Part shown: one piece after another, positions 1 through 8,100 of the stretch | Position numbering within the stretch: the first letter of the stretch is position 1 | How the letters are laid out: the number at the start of each line of letters is the position of its first letter | Assembly: GCF_003634585.1 (NCBI RefSeq) | Contig: NZ_RBLG01000001.1 | Coordinates: 682,001-746,000, forward strand | Length of the DNA stretch: 64,000 nt | Reading direction: 5' to 3' | Source: Gillisia mitskevichiae | GTDB lineage: Bacteria; Bacteroidota; Bacteroidia; Flavobacteriales; Flavobacteriaceae | Notes under the pieces: model-generated | The model's input: the letters and a program-made list of their open reading frames with translations, nothing else | What the model was told of the DNA's origin: nothing | Databases searched by the model: none | Program-made: the position numbers and the translations under genes

Positions 1-72
1 TGGAAATTTTGCAAGTTTCTTAATGGCAACCTTGCTAAAATCCGAGCCATCTACTGCTAATACTATTTTCAT
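1..72 (-). CDS. Universal stress protein, N-terminal fragment (runs off window)
   Basis: Only the first 24 codons are in the window. The translation begins MKIVLAVDGSDFSKVAIKKL, which matches the N-terminal strand and nucleotide-binding start of UspA-family proteins (V-A-x-D-G-S). It lies at the downstream end of the minus-strand metal gene group. Identification rests on this short stretch, so the subfamily cannot be judged. Confidence 0.6.
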   Translation of the reverse strand, partial: MKIVLAVDGSDFSKVAIKKLAKFP

Positions 73-117
73 AATTTGAATGTTTTATTGATTAAATATC
101 CTATGCTTTATTCTTTT

Positions 118-840
118 TTATATAGGTTTAAATTGATTACTTGTTTTATTTGATTTTATGAGTTTCCGCCAATAGATGTGTTCATATAATCCAGACCAGA
201 ACATCCCAAAAGTGAAGGCGAATAATAATTCTTCAATAGGAATGCCCAAGACAAGAATATGGGTCAGGTTGTCAAGATTCCAGTACAACTCCACATATTG
301 AGGATAGAACGGAAGGATGCTTCCGAAATAAATGAAGTACAATACCGTAAACAGAATTCCCCCAACCCAAATCTTTCCTTTTAAATCTGGGCGACAATAA
401 AGAGTCGCCAATCCACCTATGAACAAAGCTATAATGCCGCAATAAATGTGATTGAGCGACGTAAAAAGCGCCAGAATGATGAATACAGCTGCTGGTATAA
501 AAAGTATAAAAATATGCAATCGGTGCCTGCTATGACTTCGTTCGCTATGCGGTATTTGGGCAAGTCCTCTTTTAAAAATAAGGTTGTAGAGTACAGTGCC
601 AATGCCACCTATTGCGAAAGAGAAAATCAAACTTTCGATATCGAAGCCTGTTTTTTCGGCCAAATCAAAAAGCGAAGGTGGAAACCAATATTCTGGTACA
701 AACAACGGTTCTGTTAAACCAAAGGGCATCGTAATCAGGCTCATTTTGAGCATTTCTTTTCTATGCCCTTTTTTTGAAAAATAGATTATTGCCCAAAGGG
801 CAAGAATAATTAGTGACCATATAAACCAGACGTATTGCAT
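118..840 (-). CDS. Lycopene cyclase domain-like membrane protein
   Basis: A 240-residue protein with about seven hydrophobic segments. It shows two related halves: PEYWFPPSLF (about 49-58) followed by DIESLIFSFAIGG, and later ELYWNL followed by IPIEELLFAF (about 200-209). The P-x-W and P-I-E-E motifs are typical of the heterodimeric/CrtYcd-type lycopene cyclase domain (CarR family). No other carotenoid genes are nearby; all neighbours are metal-related, so a role in carotenoid cyclisation is doubtful. It may be an uncharacterised membrane protein that reuses this fold. Confidence 0.65.
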   Translation of the reverse strand: MQYVWFIWSLIILALWAIIYFSKKGHRKEMLKMSLITMPFGLTEPLFVPEYWFPPSLFDLAEKTGFDIESLIFSFAIGGIGTVLYNLIFKRGLAQIPHSERSHSRHRLHIFILFIPAAVFIILALFTSLNHIYCGIIALFIGGLATLYCRPDLKGKIWVGGILFTVLYFIYFGSILPFYPQYVELYWNLDNLTHILVLGIPIEELLFAFTFGMFWSGLYEHIYWRKLIKSNKTSNQFKPI

Positions 841-858
841 AAATCCTAAAAGGTTTTT

Positions 859-1137
859 TTACTTTTTTATTTTTATTTGCGCATTATAAAAAGCGCCAAT
901 AGAAGCGCCTATAAGCCACCAAAGGATAAAAGTTTGTACGATACCCATTAACACTTCTAATAGGGGAATATCCATTCTAATGATATTGGAAGTGTCCAAG
1001 CCGTGCAATAAGCTATTGAAAAAGATGATTGAACCTTCCCGTCCTGCTGTAGCCATTACTATCATACAGCCCAAATAAATTATGGTTCCTGTAAGACCGA
1101 AGGCAAATCCGAGTTTTTTTACGTTTAAGCGATGCAT
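859..1137 (-). CDS. DUF5676-type small membrane protein
   Basis: A 92-residue protein with two membrane segments (about 8-30 and 65-88). The start MHRLNVKKLGFAFGLTGTI and the centre FFNSLLHGLD resemble DUF5676 membrane proteins that often sit in heavy-metal clusters. It lies between the lycopene-cyclase-like gene and a SHOCT gene, all on the minus strand with short gaps, which suggests co-transcription. No catalytic motif is visible and the function is unknown. Confidence 0.6.
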   Translation of the reverse strand: MHRLNVKKLGFAFGLTGTIIYLGCMIVMATAGREGSIIFFNSLLHGLDTSNIIRMDIPLLEVLMGIVQTFILWWLIGASIGAFYNAQIKIKK

Positions 1138-1154
1138 AATTTTATAGTTTAAGA

Positions 1155-1373
1155 TTAGTTGTCCGAGTTTAAAATTTTTTTAGATTCTTCATAGTCTTCC
1201 TTGGATATTTCGCCTTTTGCATAGCGTTTTTTAAGAATATCCAGTGGGCTGTCCTTCATTGTTTTTTGATAGGGTATATCTGCTGGGATAAAGAATATCC
1301 AAGCAAGTAAGATGACCCATATAATCCACCATATTAGGTGCATTCCTCCAAAGTGTCCGTCGTATAAATGCAT
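1155..1373 (-). CDS. SHOCT-domain small membrane protein
   Basis: A 72-residue protein with one N-terminal membrane segment (about 10-28) and a C-terminal SHOCT motif (about 43-70): DILKKRYAKGEISKEDYE, the usual L-x-x-R-Y-A-x-G-E-I-s-x-E-E/D-Y pattern. SHOCT modules are short helical hairpins often attached to membrane proteins. It is part of the minus-strand metal gene group; its role is unknown. Confidence 0.75.
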   Translation of the reverse strand: MHLYDGHFGGMHLIWWIIWVILLAWIFFIPADIPYQKTMKDSPLDILKKRYAKGEISKEDYEESKKILNSDN

Positions 1374-1392
1374 AGTTTTTAGGTTTTAATTG

Positions 1393-1611
1393 TTATTGAT
1401 TAAGTTCTGTGATTGTATATCCATTGAGCTCATCGAGTTGCTTTTGCAAGTCGGCAACCGAAAGTGCTTCATTCATCGTGATACGTGTAGCTCCTTTTGG
1501 TGCCAGAAAAATTTCTGCCTTTTCGATATTGGGATGTTCTTCCAAAGTCTTCTTGACCCTTGCTACACATCCACCACAACTAATTCCGTTTATTTGAAAT
1601 TTTTGTTTCAT
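1393..1611 (-). CDS. Heavy-metal-associated (HMA) domain copper chaperone-like protein
   Basis: A 72-residue single-domain protein. The metal loop GISCGGCVARV (about 9-19) carries the CxxC motif of CopZ/Atx1-type proteins, here with GG between the cysteines. The length is normal for a stand-alone HMA chaperone. It probably binds Cu(I) in the cytoplasm and hands it to an exporter such as the CopA ATPase at 21994-24252. A second chaperone, also with CGGC, is encoded at 24273-24485. Confidence 0.85.
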   Translation of the reverse strand: MKQKFQINGISCGGCVARVKKTLEEHPNIEKAEIFLAPKGATRITMNEALSVADLQKQLDELNGYTITELNQ

Positions 1612-1623
1612 TGTATATAGTTT

Positions 1624-1881
1624 TTAGTGATGTTGATGTCCTTTGTGTTCTTCTTTTGTTTCTTGTTCAGAATGATTGTGGTCGCTATCCTGATGCTTAT
1701 GATTATTGTGCCTTCCGTGTCCGTGTGAACCGTGGGGCATAAACAGATGGATGCCGAACATAAAAAGGATGAAAATAAATAGTGATGAACCACCTCCTAT
1801 ACCAAATGAGGGCGCTAAAAAGATGAACAATAGTGGTAGCCCACAACCTATGACCATCCAAATCCAGTGATTGTTTTTCAT
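1624..1881 (-). CDS. Small membrane protein with His-rich tail
   Basis: An 85-residue protein with two hydrophobic segments (about 7-24 and 30-48) and a C-terminal tail very rich in histidine and acidic residues, ending HKGHQHH. The tail could bind divalent or cuprous metal. The layout resembles the DUF2933-like small membrane proteins of metal islands, though I cannot confirm the family. The neighbouring genes are the HMA chaperone and the Met-rich lipoprotein. Confidence 0.6.
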   Translation of the reverse strand: MKNNHWIWMVIGCGLPLLFIFLAPSFGIGGGSSLFIFILFMFGIHLFMPHGSHGHGRHNNHKHQDSDHNHSEQETKEEHKGHQHH

Positions 1882-1906
1882 TGTTTTTGTATTTAGAAGT
1901 TAAAAA

Positions 1907-2368
1907 TTAATGATGCTCGGTATGATCCTGTTTGTTTGGACTATTCATATTCTGCATATCCATTCCTTTTTCGCCCATCATCTTTGAGCAAGATTCCATA
2001 CAGTCCTCGCTCATCATTCCTTTTTCGTGCATCATTTTCATCATTGTTCCCATCATTTTTCCGTCATTCATCATTTGGTTCATCATCGAATGCATCATTA
2101 TACTGTCCTTCATCATCATTTGCATTCCTTCTCCTTGCATCATAGAGCCCATCATTTTTTTGTTGCCCTGCATCATTGCCATTGTGTGTTGACTGCCGTG
2201 CATACTTTCCATAAACTCGGTCATATAATCGTGGTTCTCGGTAATGGCATTAAACACCTCCGTACGAGTTTCAGGATTTTCCAAAAGTGCTTGAGGATCT
2301 GCTCCTTGGTTGCAACTGCTTAAGCTTAAAAGCCCGATTGTTGATAAAACAATTAGTAATGTTTTCAT
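1907..2368 (-). CDS. Methionine-rich lipoprotein, probable periplasmic copper binder
   Basis: A 153-residue lipoprotein. The signal peptide ends in LSLSSC with the lipid-carrying Cys at about residue 19. A short conserved-looking region (about 24-65) is followed by a low-complexity segment (about 66-145) with many MM pairs; there are about 35 Met in total, plus His and a few Cys. Thioether-rich repeats of this sort bind Cu(I)/Ag(I) outside the cytoplasm. It probably sequesters copper at the membrane. The repetitive coding produces long open frames on the opposite strand that are not genes. Confidence 0.75.
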   Translation of the reverse strand: MKTLLIVLSTIGLLSLSSCNQGADPQALLENPETRTEVFNAITENHDYMTEFMESMHGSQHTMAMMQGNKKMMGSMMQGEGMQMMMKDSIMMHSMMNQMMNDGKMMGTMMKMMHEKGMMSEDCMESCSKMMGEKGMDMQNMNSPNKQDHTEHH

Positions 2369-2406
2369 AATTTTCTATTTTATTGAGTTAAACTTTTATT
2401 TTTATA

Positions 2407-2451
2407 AACCCATTCCCAACAATCCACAAACCGTAGTTTAGGGAATGGGTT
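2407..2451 (-). terminator. Stem-loop between Met-rich lipoprotein and WG-repeat genes
   Basis: An 11-bp inverted repeat (AACCCATTCCC at 2407-2417, GGGAATGGGTT at 2441-2451) lies between two minus-strand genes. The uridine run after it is interrupted, so it may be a weak terminator or a processing hairpin. Confidence 0.45.
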
Positions 2452-2527
2452 ATCAGCTATTAACTGTCAGATTTAAAAAGGTTTTCAATCTTCTTTAATT
2501 TCATTTCTGTCCGGAACTTTTTCGTTG

Positions 2528-3130
2528 TTATTCAATTTTTTTTAAACGCCATTTCTTGTTGCTGTCTTTAATGGCCACTAAATTTTCCGAAATGAATTTA
2601 GATGTTATGGTAGGTGGATTTTTACCCTCCTTATCTTTAGGCGATATGTGAATGGCCAATTGAGTTAGATGGTCAATGGCTTTTCCTTGTTTATCTATAA
2701 CTACTTCAAAATAATGGTAGCTAACGACGTCTTTGTTGAAAATGTCATTATAGCCTATGGTCTCTTTTTCAACTTTTAGTACCAATGCCTTATCATATTC
2801 GAAATTGGTCGCATTCAAGAATTGAGGTGTAATGACAGTTTTTCCAGTTTTATCGATATAGCCATAATACAGTATGCCATCTTTTTGATGGGCAATCAAG
2901 CATTTTTCGTTACTGAATATGGGGTAGGTTGCATTTCCTGTTTTGGTTAGCACCAAATCATTTCGAAAATCAATGATTACTTTGCCGTCTTGGTCAATAA
3001 ACCCCCATTCGTTCCCTTTTTTAATGGCAGCTACTTCATTGTTAAAAGGCGAGATGTACTCTAAATTTTCTATAGTTTGTGCAATCCCTAGAAACGGAAT
3101 TAATACTAATGTGATGAGTAGTTTTTTCAT
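2528..3130 (-). CDS. Secreted WG-repeat protein
   Basis: A 200-residue protein with a signal peptide (about 1-18, ending GIAQ). WG-repeat units are visible at about 40-60 (EWGFIDQDGKVIIDF) and about 88-105 (YYGYIDKTGKTVITPQF). WG repeats form beta-rich modules in exported Bacteroidetes proteins. No metal motif is seen. It sits between the AraC regulator and the metal-binding group on the same strand; its relation to copper is only positional. Confidence 0.75.
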   Translation of the reverse strand: MKKLLITLVLIPFLGIAQTIENLEYISPFNNEVAAIKKGNEWGFIDQDGKVIIDFRNDLVLTKTGNATYPIFSNEKCLIAHQKDGILYYGYIDKTGKTVITPQFLNATNFEYDKALVLKVEKETIGYNDIFNKDVVSYHYFEVVIDKQGKAIDHLTQLAIHISPKDKEGKNPPTITSKFISENLVAIKDSNKKWRLKKIE

Positions 3131-3200
3131 TTTAGTTTGATTTATTTTGATAAAATTAATGATTGCCTTAAGCGTTTATCTGCATAACTTTCGTTGTTAT

Positions 3201-3782
3201 CTACATAATTTCATCGTAAAAATTTCTTTTCCAGTTTTCAGTATTTTTATAATCGGTCATACTCACTCCAATTACTTCTTTGAACTGTCTAGACAGATGG
3301 TTTACGCTGCTGTAGTCCAATAAGTACCCTATATCTGAAAAGGAATGTTGTTTGAGTTGAATGAGCTCTTTAACTTTCTCTATCTTTAATTTGATAAAGT
3401 ACTTTTCAATGGTTGTCTGTTGATTTGCTGAAAATAATTTACTCAATGTCTTGTATTCCCTATGAAGGCTTGATGCCAATAGTTCAGATGTTTTTACTTT
3501 GATATGTAATGGTAGCTCTTGCAATTGTTCAATTAGAATAATCTTGATTCTTTCTACGAGCATTTCTTCTTCGTTCTGCACTATTTCAAAATCATTGGCG
3601 TGAAGCACGGTTGTTACTGCATTGATAATTTCATTGTTGGTTTTTTTTGGTGCTTCTACCAATAGTCTTCCCAGTTCCAATGAAAGTACAGTTACTCCAA
3701 GTTCTTGTAATTCCTGCATAATTACTTTTAAACAGCGGTTACAGACCATATTCTTAATCCAAAATTCCTTTGGTTCGCTCAT
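3201..3782 (-). CDS. AraC-family regulator with N-terminal CxxC metal-binding-like domain
   Basis: A 193-residue protein. The first ~75 residues look like an HMA-type fold with CNRC at 14-17. The C-terminal ~85 residues form an AraC helix-turn-helix pair (about 105-187), including SFSDIGYLLDYSSVNHLSRQ and FKEVIGVSMTDYK. This fusion suggests direct Cu(I) sensing by a transcription factor. A paralogue is at 20800-21366 with CPRC at the same place. A perfect inverted repeat just upstream (3800-3819) could be its own operator. The metal-sensing role is inference. Confidence 0.8.
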   Translation of the reverse strand: MSEPKEFWIKNMVCNRCLKVIMQELQELGVTVLSLELGRLLVEAPKKTNNEIINAVTTVLHANDFEIVQNEEEMLVERIKIILIEQLQELPLHIKVKTSELLASSLHREYKTLSKLFSANQQTTIEKYFIKLKIEKVKELIQLKQHSFSDIGYLLDYSSVNHLSRQFKEVIGVSMTDYKNTENWKRNFYDEIM

Positions 3783-3799
3783 AGTATAGAATGTATTGT

Positions 3800-3819
3800 C
3801 ATTGAGTTTTAACTCAATG
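3800..3819. promoter_or_regulatory. 20-bp inverted repeat upstream of the AraC gene
   Basis: CATTGAGTT-TT-AACTCAATG: perfect 9-bp arms with a 2-bp centre, 18 bp upstream of the start codon of the minus-strand AraC gene. The position fits an operator, possibly autoregulatory. No second copy was noticed in the window. Confidence 0.45.
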
Positions 3820-3954
3820 GTTTGAAAGGATAAGACCTAACAGGGTTAATGGTGTTATAGTGTTGTTGAAAATGGGGTACAACAATTTTTAGCCAGAAGT
3901 GAAACTGTGGCTATAGATGCAATGCAGATTAAATTTAACCTGCGCAGTAGAAAT

Positions 3955-4377
3955 TTAAATTAAGAAGGTCTCGTTGAGAATTATTATATCTGTAGAGAGC
4001 AATGGTGGCCTGTAGGCTCTATAGGAAATTACGTTTTCATCTAATCCTTCAAAAAGATTTATATAGGAATAGACGAATGTGTTTAAGAAAACGATAGTCT
4101 CGGTTGTGAGTATTGTATTAGACTTTTTAAAAGTATCATCTCCTTCTTTTACAATGGTCTGATTATCGCAACAGTCTTTCTCTTGTATGGAAGTACATTT
4201 TTTGGTATTATCATCTTTTTTTTTCACAATCTCCATACAAGATTTCGCTTTACTAAAAAAAGCCATATCTACTAATTTATTGCAACAAAAATGCATATCT
4301 ACCGTAAAGGAAGAGGTAGAAAACAGTATTGATAATGCTAAAAAGAAGGACAATATTTTGGCAAAAGTAGACTTCAC
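3955..4377 (-). CDS. HYC_CC_PP-family exported Cys-rich protein
   Basis: A 140-residue protein with an N-terminal hydrophobic signal (about 5-25). It carries the family's three marks: VDMHFC (variant of HYC, about 27-32), a CC pair in the middle (about 70) and a PP near the end (RPPLLSTDI), then the shared ending ETFLI. It is divergent from a close paralogue at 4670-5086, with a shared ~290-bp promoter region. The function is unknown; the cysteines and the RND pump next door suggest copper binding in the periplasm. Confidence 0.75.
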   Translation of the reverse strand: MKSTFAKILSFFLALSILFSTSSFTVDMHFCCNKLVDMAFFSKAKSCMEIVKKKDDNTKKCTSIQEKDCCDNQTIVKEGDDTFKKSNTILTTETIVFLNTFVYSYINLFEGLDENVISYRAYRPPLLSTDIIILNETFLI

Positions 4378-4669
4378 GCTTAAAGATAGTTAAATTTTGT
4401 TTAACATTTGATTTTTAGTAACTATATGATATTTTATTTAATAAATTCATAATCAGAATTTTATGTATAGAGTATAGAGATATATTTTACGAAGATAATT
4501 AACAAACTTCAACTAGAATATGACTTTCGTCATATAAAATTTAATATAAAAGGTGTCTATTTGTACATAATTCTTAAGACAGTTTGATAGATAAATCCAT
4601 TGTATTTTTATGCTGTAAAAAAGTTAAATACAGGAATTAGAATTATTTTTTCATAACTTTGCAACAATA
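4378..4669. promoter_or_regulatory. Divergent promoter region between two HYC_CC_PP genes
   Basis: An AT-rich 292-bp gap between head-to-head genes. It contains an inverted repeat at 4518-4535 (ATATGAC-TTTC-GTCATAT). Its right half (TTCGTCATAT) resembles the TTCRGCATAT core found upstream of the copper storage and CopA genes at 21394 and 21914. It probably holds both promoters and a copper-responsive site; the assignment is inference. Confidence 0.4.
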
Positions 4670-5086
4670 ATGAAAGAAATATTTCATAAAATAGCGTCAT
4701 TTTCTTTAGCACTTATTGTGTTATTATCAACAGTATCTTTTACTGTTGATAGTCATTACTGTGGCGATACTTTAGTGGATACTTCTTTATTCGGTCACGC
4801 TGAAACCTGCGGTATGGAAGTTCAACAGCAATCGAATTCATCAGAGTGTGATATCTCCAAAAAAGGTTGTTGTAGTGATGAACAAGTGATTGTTGAAGGT
4901 CAAGATACTTTAAAAACGTCGTTCGACAAATTGGATAAAGACCAACAACTGTTTGTTGCTGCTTTTATCCACACCTATATAAATTTGTTTTTCGAATTTC
5001 AAGAAGATTTAAATTCATATAGAGATTATACACCTCCTCCCTTGGTCAGGGATATTCAAGTTTTAGACCAAACCTTCCTTATTTGA
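4670..5086 (+). CDS. HYC_CC_PP-family exported Cys-rich protein
   Basis: A 138-residue protein, paralogue of the minus-strand gene at 3955-4377. It has a signal-like N-terminus (about 5-25), VDSHYCGD (HYC, about 26-33), GCCSD (CC pair, about 66-70), YTPPPLVRDI (PP) and the ending DQTFLI. It precedes the CusA-type pump gene by about 100 bp and is probably co-transcribed with the efflux operon. The biochemical function of the family is not known to me. Confidence 0.8.
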   Translation: MKEIFHKIASFSLALIVLLSTVSFTVDSHYCGDTLVDTSLFGHAETCGMEVQQQSNSSECDISKKGCCSDEQVIVEGQDTLKTSFDKLDKDQQLFVAAFIHTYINLFFEFQEDLNSYRDYTPPPLVRDIQVLDQTFLI

Positions 5087-5190
5087 TTTTTAAGTAATTA
5101 GAACTGTAGTCCTACATTAATTTGTTTTGGACCTTTGTGCTTGTTTGTCACTTTTTAAACAAGATTTATAATTACTTAATAATCATTTCT

Positions 5191-8100
5191 ATGCTGAATA
5201 AAAGCATCAAATTTCTAATAGAGAATAAACTCGTCGCAGTTTTAATGCTCACCCTATTTATAGGTTGGGGCGTTGTAAACGCACCTTTTGGTTGGGACAC
5301 CGGCTTTTTACCATCTAATCCTGTTGCTGTAGATGCTATTCCAGATATTGGGGAAAATCAACAAATTGTTTTTACCAAGTGGCAAGGTCGCTCACCACAA
5401 GATATTGAAGACCAAATTACCTATCCACTTACTACTTCGCTTCTGGGTATTCCTGGTGTAAAGACCATTCGTAGTTCCTCTATGTTTGGGTTTTCCAGTA
5501 TCTATATCATCTTTGAAGAAGATATTGAATTCTATTGGTCACGTAGTCGGATTTTAGAGAAACTAAATTCACTGCCAGCCAACCTATTACCAGATGGCGT
5601 AAATCCATCTTTAGGACCCGATGCCACAGGTTTAGGTCAAATATATTGGTACACGTTAGAAGGGCGTGATGAAAAAGGAAATGTAACTGGAGGCTGGGAT
5701 TTGCAGGAGCTGCGTAGTATTCAAGATTACTATGTAAAATACGGATTGTCCTCGGCAAGTGGTGTTTCAGAAGTTGCCTCTATTGGCGGTTATGTTCAGG
5801 AATACCAAGTTGATGTTGACCCTGAAAAAATGCGCCAATACAGTATTAGTTTAAGCGATGTTGTAAAAGCAGTAAAGGAAAGCAACCAAGATATTGGCGC
5901 GCAGACACTGGAAATAAATCAAGCAGAATATTTAGTTCGTGGTTTGGGTTATGTAAAATCTGTGGCTGATATTGAAAATGCAGTAGTTACTTCAGAAAAT
6001 TTTACTTCTATACGAATCAAGGATATCGCAAAAGTAAATTTAGGACCACAGACCAGACGCGGTATTCTGGATAAGGAAGGTGCCGAAGTTGTGGGTGGTG
6101 TCGTTGTGGCTCGTTACGGTGCAAACCCAATGGAAGTCATTAATAACGTCAAAGATCAAATAGCTGAACTTTCAACAGGACTACCAAGCAAAGTTTTAGC
6201 TGACGGTCGCACTTCACAGGTAACTATTGTCCCATTTTATGACCGAACAGAACTCATTCAAGAAACACTTCATACGCTTAATGAAGCTCTTACACTTGAA
6301 ATCTTAATTACCATTTTGGTCATCATCGTGATGGTGTTCAACCTGCGCGCATCTATTCTTATTTCAGGATTATTACCTGTTGCCGTATTAATGGTATTTA
6401 TTGCGATGAAACTATTCAATGTAGATGCAAATATTGTTGCCTTATCAGGTATTGCTATAGCCATTGGTACAATGGTGGATGTAGGCGTCATACTTGCCGA
6501 AAATATGATTCGGCATTTGGAAGATGAAAAATTACGCTTTAAAGAAAGTGGAATAGAATACACAACAAATGAAATTGTCTATAATGCTACTGCTGAGGTT
6601 TCAGGAGCTATTTTAACAGCTGTACTCACAACTATTATAAGCTTCATACCAGTATTTACATTGATAGGTGCTGAAGGCAAACTATTTAGACCACTGGCAT
6701 TTACTAAAACAATGGCACTTTCTGCGGCCTTGGTTATTGCTCTTTTCTTGATACCACCATTTGCCGCATTCTTGTTTAGGAAAACGAATATTAGAGAACG
6801 TTCTAAATATATTCTCAACGGTTTGCTTATTATTCTTGGCATCACTGCCATTGTTTACGGCTATTGGTTAGGGCTTATCTTAATAGCTTATGGCGTTGTT
6901 GCGCTCTTGAGCGTAAGAGATATTATAACAACTAAAAGAGCTAATTTATTTCACATAATTATTTCCTGCATTGCTATTGTGTTCTTGCTTGCTGAATATT
7001 GGCGACCGCTCGGTTTTGATCGGAGCATCTTAATGAACTTGATTTTTGTAGCGATTATCTGTTTTGGGTTACTGGGTGTGTTTTCAATTTTCCAAAGGTA
7101 TTATGACAATATATTACGCTGGGCACTTCAAAACCGACTACTGTTTTTAATCATTCCAACAACGGTGTTTATTTTAGGAGTGGTTATAATGCGAAATACT
7201 GGTAAAGAATTTATGCCATCGCTCAACGAAGGTTCATTTCTTTTAATGCCTACTTCTTTACCACATTCTGGTGTAGAAGAAAATAAGCGTGTACTGCAAC
7301 AACTCGATATGGCGGTTGCCACGATTCCAGAAATAGAAACAGTAGTAGGAAAATCAGGTCGAACAGAATCCGCGCTCGACCCTGCACCACTATCGATGTA
7401 TGAAAATATGATTCAGTATAAATCTGAATATATGCGGAATGAATCTGGAGAGCGCCAACGTTATAAAATGAATGATGACGGATTGTTTGTATTGAAAAAT
7501 GAAAAATTCATCATCAACCCAAATAACGAAATCAGTGACGATGCAAACTACGAAGCATCTCAGCTTAAAACAAACGCAACTAATGAAGATTTAATTCCAG
7601 ATGATGATGGGGAATACTACCGTAACTGGAGACCAGAAATAGTCAGTCCTGATGATATTTGGAATGAAATAGTTAAGGTCACTAAATTCCCTGGAGTTAC
7701 CTCTGCACCGAAACTACAACCTATCGAGACAAGATTGGTAATGCTTCAAACTGGAATGCGAGCACCGATGGGCATCAAAGTGAAAGGGCCTGATTTAAAA
7801 ACCATTGAAGCTTTTGGTTTGCAATTGGAAGGTCTTTTGAAACAAGCCGAAGGTGTAAAAGAACAAGCTGTTTTTGCAGACCGTATTGTAGGTAAACCCT
7901 ATTTGTTAATTGATATTAAAAGAGAGCAATTGGCGCGGTACGGAATTTCAATTATGGATGTTCAAGAAGTACTTCAAGTCGCCGTTGGTGGTATGCCACT
8001 TACCCAAACAGTAGAAGGTCGCGAGCGTTATGGGGTTCGTGTTCGCTACCCAAGAGAGTTGCGTGGCAACCCAGAAGACCTTAAAAAGATTTATGTACCT

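Noticed and set aside
1932-2323. Three overlapping plus-strand ORFs opposite the Met-rich lipoprotein gene
   Set aside because: They are read-outs of the repeated CAT/ATG pattern of the minus-strand gene and look like low-complexity shadows.
4549-4560. AAAAGGTGTCTA near the HYC_CC_PP promoter, matching the start of the 25-bp boundary repeat
   Set aside because: The match is 12 bp in AT-rich DNA and stops there; it is likely chance.
5122-5190. Longer CusA reading frame
   Set aside because: The added 23 residues are hydrophobic but not family-like; the ATG at 5191 gives the usual N-terminus.
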